Below are positions 23,798 through 31,608 of a stretch of 64,000 nucleotides of DNA, one piece after another. The stretch spans positions 10,682 to 74,681 of the forward strand of contig DASXZJ010000061.1 of the NCBI GenBank assembly GCA_036502025.1, read 5' to 3'. The translations under genes and the position numbers were made by a program. Position 1 is the first letter of the stretch, and each line of letters starts with the position of its first letter. Origin of the DNA: Bog-473 sp036502025. GTDB taxonomy: Bacteria; Actinomycetota; Acidimicrobiia; Acidimicrobiales; RAAP-2. The notes under the pieces were generated by a model, which had not been told where the DNA came from, ran no database searches, and saw only the letters and a program-made list of their open reading frames with translations.

Positions 23798-24466
23798 CTA
23801 CGTCACGCGGTCGCCTTCGGCCGAGGCACGCTCTTCGGCCAGCCATCCCGGAGCGTTTCGGGCCGCCCAGGCGCGGGTGACCCACCCCTTGAACATCGAA
23901 CGCAGCGACTCGGGGTGAGTCAGCGCGAAGAGGACGTGGCCGGCGATCACGAACGCGATGACGAAGGCGAAGACGTCGTGCACAAAGGTCGCACCGGTTC
24001 GCCAGCTGACGGGAAAGACCATGAACCACTTCAATATGCAACCGGTGGCGAGCATGACAACGATGGCGCCCCCGGTGAAGATGGCGTTGAGCTTCTGCCC
24101 CGGGTTGAACTTGTCCACGACTCGGGGAGCTTTGTGGCCCAATACCTTGAGCCACGCCACCTCATCCCGGGTCCAGGTATTGATGCGGTGGAGATCGCGA
24201 CGTAACTGCGCACCCCAGGGACCGAGCAGCGAGACGAGGATCGGCACCGGCAACGCGATGCCGGCCCAGAGGTGAATCTCGGCCACCAGGGCGCGGCGGC
24301 CGACCACGGCGGCCAGCGAGGGGAAGTAGAGCGCCAACGCGGTCAGGATGAGGATTCCGAACAGCACGGCGTTGAGCCAGTGTGCCGTGCGCTGGACACC
24401 GTCGAAGCGCACGAGGCGAGCCGAGGCGCGGGGAGACCGGTCGGTGGCCAGCGCGACGTCCCTCAA
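23798..24466 (-). CDS. Cytochrome b561-type membrane subunit
   Basis: A 222-residue integral membrane protein with four predicted helices. Candidate heme ligands are the His of RTAHWLNAVLF (helix 1), EIHLWAGIALP (helix 2), and HDVFAFVIAFVIAGHVLFALTH (helix 4), the usual di-heme layout of formate dehydrogenase gamma or sulfite-oxidase-type membrane partners. The start is inferred as TTG 24466, which overlaps the stop of the molybdoenzyme gene (TTGA); a GTG in RLVRFDG is another option. As the partner of the exported molybdoenzyme it would pass electrons to or from the quinone pool. Confidence 0.75.
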   Translation of the reverse strand: MRDVALATDRSPRASARLVRFDGVQRTAHWLNAVLFGILILTALALYFPSLAAVVGRRALVAEIHLWAGIALPVPILVSLLGPWGAQLRRDLHRINTWTRDEVAWLKVLGHKAPRVVDKFNPGQKLNAIFTGGAIVVMLATGCILKWFMVFPVSWRTGATFVHDVFAFVIAFVIAGHVLFALTHPESLRSMFKGWVTRAWAARNAPGWLAEERASAEGDRVT

Positions 24467-25194
24467 CTGAGCGCCCGATTCGTCGGTCCGGTCGAGCCGT
24501 CGACCCAGCCGTTGACCGGATACCCGTTCTGCTCCCAGAATCCGGGCTCCACCTGGTCGACGACCCTGATGGCGGAGAGCCATTTGAGCGACTTGTACCC
24601 GAACATCGGAGCCACGTACAGGCGAACCGGGCCACCGTGCTCGGTGGTGACGGGACCGCCGAGCATCCGGTCGGCCACGATGACATCGGGTAGGCGAGCC
24701 TGTTCCAGGGTGAGGCTCTCGGTGTCCAAGCCGTCATAGGACTCGAACGTCAACGCGACGGCGCCCTTCTTCACGCCGGCCATGTCCAGGATGTGGGAGA
24801 GCGGCACCCCCTCCCAATGAACATCGGGGACGGTCCAGCCGGTGACGCACTGGAACTCCCTGACCAGCGTGATCCGCGGCATCGATGCGAGGTCCGACAC
24901 CGTCAGCGTCAGCGGCTTCTCGACCAGGCCGGAGACCTCCAGCCGGTACACCGTGGGTGAGATGCTCGGGAACGACCCGGTCACGGTGTAGAGGCGAAAT
25001 TGGTCCGAGCCCGGGAACAAGCCACCGAGGCCCGAGCCCACGGCGTTCCCGATCACGTGCTGGACCTTGGCGCCGAAGACAATGCCGGCGGCCCCGAGCG
25101 CCACGATGCCGAAGAAGACCCGGCGCCCCATCGCCACCTTCGCGGCCGGCTGATGAGCCGGCTGAGCCGGCGGGGACGTGGGCGGGGAGGCCAT
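24463..25194 (-). CDS. Sulfite-oxidase-fold molybdopterin oxidoreductase, exported
   Basis: A 243-residue enzyme. A basic stretch with GRRVFFGIVALGAAGIVFGAKV (residues ~23-45) looks like a Tat signal or membrane anchor. The SUOX-fold domain follows: YRLEVSGLVEKPLTLTVSDLASMPRI, then FQCVTGWTVPDVHWEGVPLSHIL, whose Cys (near residue 115) should ligate molybdenum. GGPVRLYVAPMFGYKSLKWLSAI matches the family cofactor-binding end. The protein lacks the dimerisation domain of true sulfite oxidases, as in MsrP-like enzymes. A -10 box (TAGGCT) lies 6 nt before the ATG. Substrate unknown; it is coupled to a b-type cytochrome. Confidence 0.85.
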   Translation of the reverse strand: MASPPTSPPAQPAHQPAAKVAMGRRVFFGIVALGAAGIVFGAKVQHVIGNAVGSGLGGLFPGSDQFRLYTVTGSFPSISPTVYRLEVSGLVEKPLTLTVSDLASMPRITLVREFQCVTGWTVPDVHWEGVPLSHILDMAGVKKGAVALTFESYDGLDTESLTLEQARLPDVIVADRMLGGPVTTEHGGPVRLYVAPMFGYKSLKWLSAIRVVDQVEPGFWEQNGYPVNGWVDGSTGPTNRALS

Positions 25195-25200
25195 GGGTCG

Positions 25201-25206
25201 AGCCTA
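25201..25206 (-). promoter_or_regulatory. -10 element of leaderless promoter
   Basis: TAGGCT, then CGACCC, then the ATG at 25194. Confidence 0.5.
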
Positions 25207-25246
25207 CGGAGCGTCGCCTGCAGAAAGACGTCGGCCCGGACAGGCG

Positions 25247-26014
25247 CTACAGCAGGGTCAGTCCCCCATCGACGGCCAGCACCTGGCCGGTGATGTAGCT
25301 GGACTCCTCGGAGAGGAGGAAGACCGCGGCCGCCGCGACCTCCCATGCCGTGCCCTGGCGCCCGAGCGGCACCGGGGTGCGGGTGCGCGAGGGACGGCCG
25401 GCCGAGGCGGCGCGGCCGAGCGGCGTATCGATGAGCCCGGGGGCGAGCACGTTGGCCCGGATGCCGCGCCGGGCGCCTTCCATGGCCACATGTCGGCTGA
25501 GGCCGATGAGGCCCGCCTTGGAGGCGTCGTAGGCCGGGATGCGGCTACCCGGCCGGAGGCCGGCGGCCGACCCGATGAAGACGATGGAGCCGGCGTCGGG
25601 CAGGATCACCAGGGCGCGGCGCACCAGCAGGAAGTGGGCCCGCAGGTTGAGCGCGAAGGTGCGGTCCCAGTCCTCGGGGGAGGTGCCGGCCACTCCCATG
25701 CCGAAACCGGTGCCGACGTTGAGCACGATCCCGTCGGGGGACATGCCGCGCTCCTCGCCCACCGCGATCCGGCACCCTTCCTCGGTCGTCACGTCACACA
25801 CGAGAACGGCGGCTGTGCCCCCCTCCTCGGTGATCTGGCGCCAGGTGGCCTGGGCCGCCTCCTCGCTCTTATCGACGCAGATGACGGAGGCCCCCTCGCG
25901 GGCGGCGCGCACGGCGATGGCCCGGCCGTTGCCGACGGGCGCCTCGGGGTCCCGGCTGGGTTGGGTGCCGGCCCCGACGACGGTGATGCAGCGGCCCTCG
26001 AGCAGCCCGCTCAC
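25247..26014 (-). CDS. Short-chain dehydrogenase/reductase
   Basis: A 255-residue SDR. The cofactor loop is unusual: GAGTQPSRDPEAPVGNGRAIA carries an insertion in the TGxxxGxG motif, seen in some actinobacterial SDRs. Catalytic Ser is in FIGSAAGLRPG, and YDASKAG supplies Tyr and Lys. The end YITGQVLAVDGGLTLL is typical. Asp in VICVDKSE after the second strand suggests NAD preference (inference). It overlaps the AhpD-like gene by 4 bp, so they form an operon. Confidence 0.85.
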   Translation of the reverse strand: MSGLLEGRCITVVGAGTQPSRDPEAPVGNGRAIAVRAAREGASVICVDKSEEAAQATWRQITEEGGTAAVLVCDVTTEEGCRIAVGEERGMSPDGIVLNVGTGFGMGVAGTSPEDWDRTFALNLRAHFLLVRRALVILPDAGSIVFIGSAAGLRPGSRIPAYDASKAGLIGLSRHVAMEGARRGIRANVLAPGLIDTPLGRAASAGRPSRTRTPVPLGRQGTAWEVAAAAVFLLSEESSYITGQVLAVDGGLTLL

Positions 26015-26595
26015 GCCGCCGGACCCCCCGGCACGCCCTCGGCCCAGGCCAGCGCGGCGGGTTCGAGCGGGACGCGCAACGAGCGCAGCACGGTCGAGAG
26101 CATCAGGTAGTGCGCCAACAGCATCAGGAACTCGACCAGCTCGCCGTCACTCAGTCGGGCGGCCAGCGTGGCCCAGGTGCCATCGGCAACCGCGCCCTCG
26201 TCGGCCGTCTGGTCGACGGCGGCCAGGGCGGCCCGCTCGAATGGGTCCCAGGCGACGAGGTCGAGGTCGCCACCCAACGCGGCCAACTCGTCGGCCGTGA
26301 TCCCCTGTGCCGCACCGAGCTCGATGTGGTGAGCCCACTCGTAACGGCCATCGAAGCGGCAGGCCGTGCGCAGGATGACCAGCTCGCGCAGGCGCCCGGG
26401 CAGGGTGCCGGCCAGGAGGGCGCCGCCGAAGCCGAGCCAGCGCCGGAAGAGGTCGGGCTGGTGGGCCAGCGTGGTGAAGATGTGCATGGGCTCTTCGGTG
26501 CCGCCGGGCGACGCGGCCAGGAGCTTGGTGAGGCGGTCATCCCACTCGGCCCGGGGCAGCGGGCCCAGACGTGGTCGGTCGTCGGCGGCGGTCAT
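26011..26595 (-). CDS. Carboxymuconolactone decarboxylase/AhpD-family protein
   Basis: A 194-residue all-helical protein of the AhpD/CMD fold. The core GRLRELVILRTACRFDGRYEWAHHIELGAAQGITADELAAL (residues ~68-110) matches the family, including the E..C...Y...H pattern. A redox CxxC is absent (CRFD), so peroxidase activity is unlikely. I prefer ATG 26595 over 26604 because TACGAT lies 7 nt before it, the usual leaderless spacing here. It is the first gene of a two-gene unit with the SDR. Confidence 0.75.
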   Translation of the reverse strand: MTAADDRPRLGPLPRAEWDDRLTKLLAASPGGTEEPMHIFTTLAHQPDLFRRWLGFGGALLAGTLPGRLRELVILRTACRFDGRYEWAHHIELGAAQGITADELAALGGDLDLVAWDPFERAALAAVDQTADEGAVADGTWATLAARLSDGELVEFLMLLAHYLMLSTVLRSLRVPLEPAALAWAEGVPGGPAA

Positions 26596-26602
26596 GGACC
26601 GC

Positions 26603-26608
26603 ATCGTA
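26603..26608 (-). promoter_or_regulatory. -10 element of leaderless promoter
   Basis: TACGAT, then 7 nt, then the ATG at 26595. Confidence 0.4.
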
Positions 26609-26643
26609 GACAGGCCGGTGGCGAGGGGGACGGGACCGGGCGG

Positions 26644-27273
26644 TCAGCGGGATGGGCGGAAGCCGATCGGTGGCGAGGTCGACCCGCTCGTCCCGGGCAG
26701 CTGGTGGATCTCGGCGGTAGGGCGGGTGATCTCGTCGACGAGGCCGTAGGCGAGTGCGCCGTCGGCATCGAGGAACCGGCCGGTGGCGAGATCAGCGGCG
26801 ACGGCCGCGGGTGGACGACCGGTCGCCGCACCCACCCGGTCGCAGAAGCGCTGGCGCTCCTCGGCCCGGATCTGCGCCCACTGGGCCACGTCGCGGGCGT
26901 GCGCCTCCATCTGCGTGGTCGGCTCGCGCAGCACGAAGCGGGTGCTCGGCATGGCCGCCCGATGGCCGCACACGGCCAGGACCCCGACGGCCGGCCCGGC
27001 CACCTGACCGAGACACAAGGCGCGCACGGGCACCCCCAGCAACTCGATCACGTCCATCAGGGTCAAGGCGGCCGCCAGGCTCCCCTCCGAGCAGTCGATG
27101 CGCAGGGACACGGCGGTGTCGCCGTCCGCATCGAGCGTCATGAGCTCGGCGGCGGTGCGGGTGACCGTCAGGTCGTCGAGGGGGCCGTGCAACAGGACGA
27201 CCCGCTGCTCGAAGAGGCGCCTCGACAGCTGGTCCCGCCAATCGACGTTGCTGTCCCACTCGCGCTCAGTCAT
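26644..27273 (-). CDS. ClpP-like protein with degenerate catalytic site
   Basis: A 209-residue ClpP/crotonase-fold protein. It has the ClpP handle and body pattern: RRLFEQRVVLLHGPLDD, then VSLRIDCSEGSLAAALTLMDVIELL, in place of the canonical IYLYINSPGGS. The nucleophile loop (normally GMASSM) reads CLGQVAGPAVGVLAVCG near residue 88, with no Ser, and the His motif (MIHQP) reads FVLREP. DADGALAYGLVDEI at the end keeps the shape of the ClpP C-terminal site. So it should be proteolytically dead and may be a structural or regulatory partner of the active ClpP at 27605. It overlaps the XRE gene by 8 bp. Confidence 0.75.
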   Translation of the reverse strand: MTEREWDSNVDWRDQLSRRLFEQRVVLLHGPLDDLTVTRTAAELMTLDADGDTAVSLRIDCSEGSLAAALTLMDVIELLGVPVRALCLGQVAGPAVGVLAVCGHRAAMPSTRFVLREPTTQMEAHARDVAQWAQIRAEERQRFCDRVGAATGRPPAAVAADLATGRFLDADGALAYGLVDEITRPTAEIHQLPGTSGSTSPPIGFRPSR

Positions 27274-27523
27274 GCTCGATCCTCCATTCCAGGGTGGCCC
27301 CCAGCGCCGTGGTGTAGCGCTCGACCGTCGAGAGGCGGACGTCGAGATCGCCGGCCTCGAACCGGGCCACCGCTGATTGGGAGGTGCCCATGCGGGCCGC
27401 CACCTCCACCTGGGACAGGCCGACCCGGTGGCGCAACGCCGTCAGCTGCCCGCTCAGGGACTGGCGGCGCTCGGCCATCTGGCGGAAGCCCGGGAAGACC
27501 GGCTGATGGCGGCGCTCGCTCAC
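27266..27523 (-). CDS. XRE-family helix-turn-helix regulator
   Basis: An 85-residue single-domain regulator. The helix-turn-helix is LRHRVGLSQVEVAARMGTSQSAVARFEAGDLDVRLSTVERYTTALG (residues ~30-75), ending in a short beta strand (ATLEWRIEHD), as in antitoxin-like XRE proteins. The GTG at 27523 has GATAAT 6 nt upstream. An 18-bp palindrome overlaps that -10, so it most likely represses its own operon and the divergent clpP. It is translationally coupled to the degenerate ClpP. Confidence 0.85.
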   Translation of the reverse strand: MSERRHQPVFPGFRQMAERRQSLSGQLTALRHRVGLSQVEVAARMGTSQSAVARFEAGDLDVRLSTVERYTTALGATLEWRIEHD

Positions 27524-27531
27524 GGGGCTAT

Positions 27532-27549
27532 TATCTCATATTTGAGATA
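27532..27549. promoter_or_regulatory. Palindromic operator TATCTCATATTTGAGATA between clpP and the XRE gene
   Basis: TATCTCA and TGAGATA are perfect 7-bp inverted arms around TATT. The left arm overlaps the minus-strand -10 (GATAAT, 27530-27535); the right arm overlaps a plus-strand -10-like GATAGT (27546-27551). This is ideal for repressing both directions. Confidence 0.7.
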
Positions 27550-27604
27550 GTGTCGGAAGGACCAGGTGAGTGAGCCTGCCGAGAAACAGAGAAGGAGTCG
27601 TCTG

Positions 27605-28240
27605 ATGCCGAGCCCCACCCAGATCCTGGTCCCGACGGTGATCGAGGAGGGGAGCCGCGGCGACCGGGCGTTCGACATCTACTCCCAGTTGTTGCGCGAG
27701 CGGATCGTCTTCCTCGGCCAGGAGGTGGACGACCAGGTGGCCAACCTGATCATCTCGCAGATGCTCTTCCTCGAGGCCGACAATCGCGAGAAGGACATCT
27801 ACCTCTACATCAACTCACCGGGCGGGGTGGCCTACGCCGGCATGGCCATCTACGACGTGATGCAGCACGTCGAGCCGGACGTGTCGACCATCTGCGTGGG
27901 CATGGGGATGTCGGCGGCGGCCATGATCCTCTGCGGCGGCGCGGCCGGGAAGCGCTTCGCCCTGCCCAACTCCCGCGTGATGATCCATCAGGGCTCGGCG
28001 GGCACCCGGGGGGCGCCATCGGACATGGAGATCCAGCTGCGCGAGGTCCTGTCCCTCACCAGGCGCATGGCCGAGATCATCGCCTTCCACAGCGGCCGTC
28101 CCGTCACCCAGGTGTCACTCGATATCGAGCGTGACAAGTACCTGACGGCCGAAGAAGCCAAGGACTACGGCCTGATCGACGACATCATCGCTCCCCGGCG
28201 GGGGCTCTCCGCCCCGACGCTCCAGGCCGCCACCGCCTGA
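27605..28240 (+). CDS. clpP: ATP-dependent Clp protease proteolytic subunit
   Basis: A 211-residue ClpP. All catalytic parts are present: IYLYINSPGGVAYAGMAIYDVMQ, GMGMSAAAMIL with the Ser near residue 103, VMIHQGSAG with the His near 129, and the Asp region LDIERDKYLTAEEAKDYGLIDDI. It forms barrel peptidases fed by Clp ATPases. ATG 27605 is chosen for AAGGAG 7 nt upstream; the frame is open to a GTG at 27566. It is not next to tig or clpX as housekeeping clpP often is, so it is probably an accessory, regulated paralogue. Confidence 0.9.
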   Translation: MPSPTQILVPTVIEEGSRGDRAFDIYSQLLRERIVFLGQEVDDQVANLIISQMLFLEADNREKDIYLYINSPGGVAYAGMAIYDVMQHVEPDVSTICVGMGMSAAAMILCGGAAGKRFALPNSRVMIHQGSAGTRGAPSDMEIQLREVLSLTRRMAEIIAFHSGRPVTQVSLDIERDKYLTAEEAKDYGLIDDIIAPRRGLSAPTLQAATA

Positions 28241-28255
28241 CCACGGCGGACGCAA

Positions 28256-28280
28256 GGGGAACGCTCCGGGATCGTTCCCC
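28256..28280 (+). terminator. Hairpin terminator after clpP
   Basis: GGGGAACG (28256-28263) pairs perfectly with CGTTCCCC (28273-28280) around a 9-nt loop. No long T run follows, so it may also protect the mRNA end. Confidence 0.55.
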
Positions 28281-28377
28281 TCCTGGTGGCCTGGCTACGC
28301 TGACGCCAGGCGGGCTGGCACATTGACCACAGACGGGTACGGCCACGCCCCAAAGGCAACCGAAGAGGGGGCACAGC

Positions 28378-30030
28378 GTGGGTAACGGCGACGGTCGGCA
28401 CACAGCCGCACCCGGCCGGGTGCGGGGGGTCTCGCGACGCGACCTGCTCAAGGGCGGGCTGGCCCTGGGCGCAGTCGGGGCCGCCGGTGCGGCCTCGACG
28501 GGACTCTCGTCGTCGGCCGGCGCGTCCATCGAGCGGGCCATGTCCTTCGACGCACCGTCCAACGCCTCTCTCAGCGACATCAAGCACGTGGTGATCCTCA
28601 TGCAGGAGAACCGCTCCTTCGACCACTACTTCGGCTCCATGTCGGGCGTGCGCGGGTTCTCCGACCCCGACGTCATCAAAAACGACATCTTCGGGACCGA
28701 CTTTTCCGTCTTCGACCAGTTCGGGTACGGCCCGGGCTACGGCGTCGATACGGGCAAGTACATGCAGCCGTTCCACCTGCGCCAGACCTTCCCCAAGGCC
28801 AACGGCGAGTGCACCAACGACATCACGCACGAGTGGGGACCCCAGCACCACAGCTGGAACCACGGCAAGATGGACAGCTGGGTCCAGGCCCACCTGGCCG
28901 GGGACGGGCTCAAGAACTTCGCCCCCACCATGGGCTACTTCACCCGGGCCGACCTCCCCTTCTATTACGCCCTCGCCGATGCCTTCACCATCTGCGACCA
29001 CTACTTCTGCTCGGTGCTGGGGCCGACCGACCCCAACCGCACCATGGCCTTCTCCGGGACGATCAACCCCACCGGCGAGGGGGGCGGACCGGTCCTCATC
29101 ACCCAGGTCACCGGGCGCGTCGAGCAGTACGGGAAGTTCCACTGGGAGACCATGCCCGAGCGCCTCCTCGATGCCGGCGTCACCTTCAAGGTCTACAACG
29201 ACCCGACCGGCCTGGCCCTGTTCAGCCCGCTCCCCTACTTCAAGTCCTACCTGGAGCCGACCACCCGGCGGGGTCTCGAACTGACGGCCAAGGCCCTGGA
29301 TCCGCTGTACCCGGCCGATTTCATCGCCGACGTGGCCACGGGCAACCTGCCCCAGGTGAGCTGGATCCACGGCCCGGTGACCCAGTGCGAGCACCCGGCC
29401 ACGGCGCCGGAGTGGGGCGAGAACCTGGTCCAGACCGTGCTCGACATCCTCACCTCGAATCCCGAGGTCTGGGCGCAGACCCTGTTCATCCTCAACTATG
29501 ACGAGAACGGCGGCTTCTTCGACCACGTCGCGCCGCCGACCCCGCCGCCGGGGACCGAGGGCGAGTACCTGACCATGTCGCCGCTGCCCGCCGACGCCGG
29601 CGGCCTGGCGGGCCCGGTCGGGCTGGGGTTCCGGGTGCCCTGCTTCATGATGTCGCCCTTCACCCGGGGCGGCTTCGTGAGCAGCGATGTCTTCGACCAC
29701 ACCTCGACGCTGCGCCTGGTCGAGACCCTGTTCGACGTGGAGGTGCCCAATCTCTCCGACTGGCGCCGCCGTACCACCGGGGACATGACGAGCGCTCTCG
29801 CCCTGGGCCGGTCCCCCGACCGGAGCATCCCGTCACTGCCCAAAGCGAACCTCACCGTCCCCCTCGTCGACGAGCAGGTGATCGTCAACGCCCTGGTCGG
29901 CACCTTCGACCACGGACTCCCGTACCCGCCGCCGACCCAGAACGTGATGCCCTCCCAGGAGATCCTGCCCCTCCGACCCGCCCCGCCGGCCGGCACCCCC
30001 GTCCCCGCCGGCGCCGGCGCAACCCAATGA
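28378..30030 (+). CDS. Phospholipase C/acid phosphatase-family phosphoesterase, Tat-exported
   Basis: A 550-residue enzyme of the PLC/AcpA phosphoesterase family. The Tat signal is SRRDLLKGGLALGAVGAAGAAS (residues ~19-40). The metal/nucleophile motif HVVILMQENRSFDHYFGSMSGVRGF is near residue 72, with E-N-R-S as in bacterial phospholipases C. LTHEWGPQHHSWNHGKMD-like and FYYALADAFTICDHYFCSVLGPTDPNR blocks follow, and NYDENGGFFDHVAPP near 375 carries further ligands. It is expected outside the membrane, cleaving phospholipid or other phosphoester head groups. The GTG has GAGGGGG upstream. A related gene follows in tandem. Confidence 0.85.
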   Translation: MGNGDGRHTAAPGRVRGVSRRDLLKGGLALGAVGAAGAASTGLSSSAGASIERAMSFDAPSNASLSDIKHVVILMQENRSFDHYFGSMSGVRGFSDPDVIKNDIFGTDFSVFDQFGYGPGYGVDTGKYMQPFHLRQTFPKANGECTNDITHEWGPQHHSWNHGKMDSWVQAHLAGDGLKNFAPTMGYFTRADLPFYYALADAFTICDHYFCSVLGPTDPNRTMAFSGTINPTGEGGGPVLITQVTGRVEQYGKFHWETMPERLLDAGVTFKVYNDPTGLALFSPLPYFKSYLEPTTRRGLELTAKALDPLYPADFIADVATGNLPQVSWIHGPVTQCEHPATAPEWGENLVQTVLDILTSNPEVWAQTLFILNYDENGGFFDHVAPPTPPPGTEGEYLTMSPLPADAGGLAGPVGLGFRVPCFMMSPFTRGGFVSSDVFDHTSTLRLVETLFDVEVPNLSDWRRRTTGDMTSALALGRSPDRSIPSLPKANLTVPLVDEQVIVNALVGTFDHGLPYPPPTQNVMPSQEILPLRPAPPAGTPVPAGAGATQ

Positions 30031-30065
30031 CCACTCCAGACCGAGACCGCCCGACGAGGTGACCC

Positions 30066-31514
30066 ATGTCGCAAGCTGAGCGTCGCTCCTACGATCGCCG
30101 CACCGTCCTGCGGGCCGGGCTGGGCGCCGCCGCGGCCGCCGCCCTCCCGATGGGGCTCGGTGGCCTCGCCAGCCGGGCCGCCGCCGCCACACCCAGCCTC
30201 CGTTGGCCCGACGCCCTGCCGTATCCGACCCTCCCCGTCGGCGAGGTGACCGGGGCGTTCCCCTTCGACCACATCGTCATCGCCATGATGGAGAACCACT
30301 CGTTCGACAACTACCTGGGCATGCTGCCCCGGCGGGGCCAGCCCAAGGCCGACGGCTTCACGTTCGACGCCATGGGCAATCCCACCAACTGGAATCCCAT
30401 CGGCAACGAGCGCATGCCCGTCTACCACCAGTCCGGTGCCGTCGGCGCCACCGACACCGGTAGCCAGTCCTGGAATGACTCGCACGAACAGATCAACGGC
30501 GGGGCGATGAACGGGTTCGCCGGGACCGGTCCCGGTTCGATGGGGTACTACACCGACGACGACCTCCCCTTCTATTACTCCCTGGCCAACACCTTCTGTC
30601 TGGCCAACCGCTGGTTCTGCTCGGCCCCGGCCCAGACCTACCCCAACCGGCGCTTCCTGATGTCGGGCACGGCCTCGGGCATCATCTCGACCGACATCGA
30701 CAACATCAGCACCGCCTACCCGGCCAACGGGACCATTTGGGACCTGCTCAGCAAGCACCACATCAGTTGGCGCAACTACTTCAGCGATGCGCCGACGTCC
30801 ATCATCATGTTCGACACCGTGCTCAAGCACCCGCTGAACATGGCGCCCATTGAGGAGTTCTACCTCGATGCCGCCCTGGGCACGCTGCCCTCGGTCAGTC
30901 TGGTGGACTGCGACATGGGTGCCATCACCGGTGAGGCAGCCGGCGTCCTCTCCCCTTTCAAGATCCCCACCTTCGACACGGTACAGAACATCATTGACGA
31001 CACCGGTCAGTCCGAGGAGCACCCCGAGGATGTGCAGCTCGGCGAGCAGTTCATGGCCAACGTGACCCACGCCGTCATGTCGGGGCCGGCCTGGCACCGG
31101 ACCTTGCTGGTCTGGCTCTACGACGAGCACGGCGGGTACTACGACCACGTGCCGCCTCCCGCCGCCCCCAAGCCCGACACCATCGCGCCCATGCTCTCGG
31201 CCAGCAACCAGCCCGGCGACTACGCCCTCTACGGGCCCCGGGTGCCGGCCGTCGTCATCAGCCCGTACTCCCGCCCCCATGAGGTGACCAACGTGGTGCA
31301 CGACCACACGTCGGTGCTGGCCACTATCGAGCAGCAGTGGAACCTGCCCGCCCTGACCTTCCGCGACGCCAACGCCGCCTCGCTGATGGACTTCCTCGAT
31401 ACGTCGCACATGTCCTTCGCCGAGCCCCCCGAACTGGCCAAGGCGGCCAACCCCCTCCCCGGGCTGCTCAAGGGGTACCAGGGTGTCCCCGCACCCCCGG
31501 CGCCCACCCCCTGA
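30066..31514 (+). CDS. Second phospholipase C-family phosphoesterase, Tat-exported
   Basis: A 482-residue paralogue of the gene before it. Tat signal: SYDRRTVLRAGLGAAAAAALP. Core: HIVIAMMENHSFDNYLGMLPRRGQ near residue 68, FYYSLANTFCLANRWFCSAPAQTYPNRRFLMSGTASG, and LYDEHGGYYDHVPPPAAP near 358. Compared with the first copy it has N-H-S in place of N-R-S and lacks the long C-terminal proline tail. The 35-bp gap and same direction suggest one transcript. Substrates may differ; neither can be named. Confidence 0.85.
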   Translation: MSQAERRSYDRRTVLRAGLGAAAAAALPMGLGGLASRAAAATPSLRWPDALPYPTLPVGEVTGAFPFDHIVIAMMENHSFDNYLGMLPRRGQPKADGFTFDAMGNPTNWNPIGNERMPVYHQSGAVGATDTGSQSWNDSHEQINGGAMNGFAGTGPGSMGYYTDDDLPFYYSLANTFCLANRWFCSAPAQTYPNRRFLMSGTASGIISTDIDNISTAYPANGTIWDLLSKHHISWRNYFSDAPTSIIMFDTVLKHPLNMAPIEEFYLDAALGTLPSVSLVDCDMGAITGEAAGVLSPFKIPTFDTVQNIIDDTGQSEEHPEDVQLGEQFMANVTHAVMSGPAWHRTLLVWLYDEHGGYYDHVPPPAAPKPDTIAPMLSASNQPGDYALYGPRVPAVVISPYSRPHEVTNVVHDHTSVLATIEQQWNLPALTFRDANAASLMDFLDTSHMSFAEPPELAKAANPLPGLLKGYQGVPAPPAPTP

Positions 31515-31562
31515 CCCGTCCCGGTCCGCCTCGCACGGGCCGCCGACAGGCGCGTAAGGTAT

Positions 31563-31578
31563 CTGACACGAGTGTCAG
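31563..31578. promoter_or_regulatory. Palindromic operator, copy B (best match to consensus)
   Basis: CTGACACGAGTGTCAG: 7-bp perfect arms CTGACAC/GTGTCAG around GA. It ends 30 bp before the amidohydrolase start, just after a -10-like TAAGGTAT stretch, so binding would block RNA polymerase. Confidence 0.75.
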
Positions 31579-31608
31579 GAAAGTCTCGGCACGAGGGGAG
31601 GACGGACA

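Noticed and set aside
29496..31409. A 637-codon minus-strand frame
   Set aside because: Antisense to the two phosphoesterases; composition of a shadow frame.
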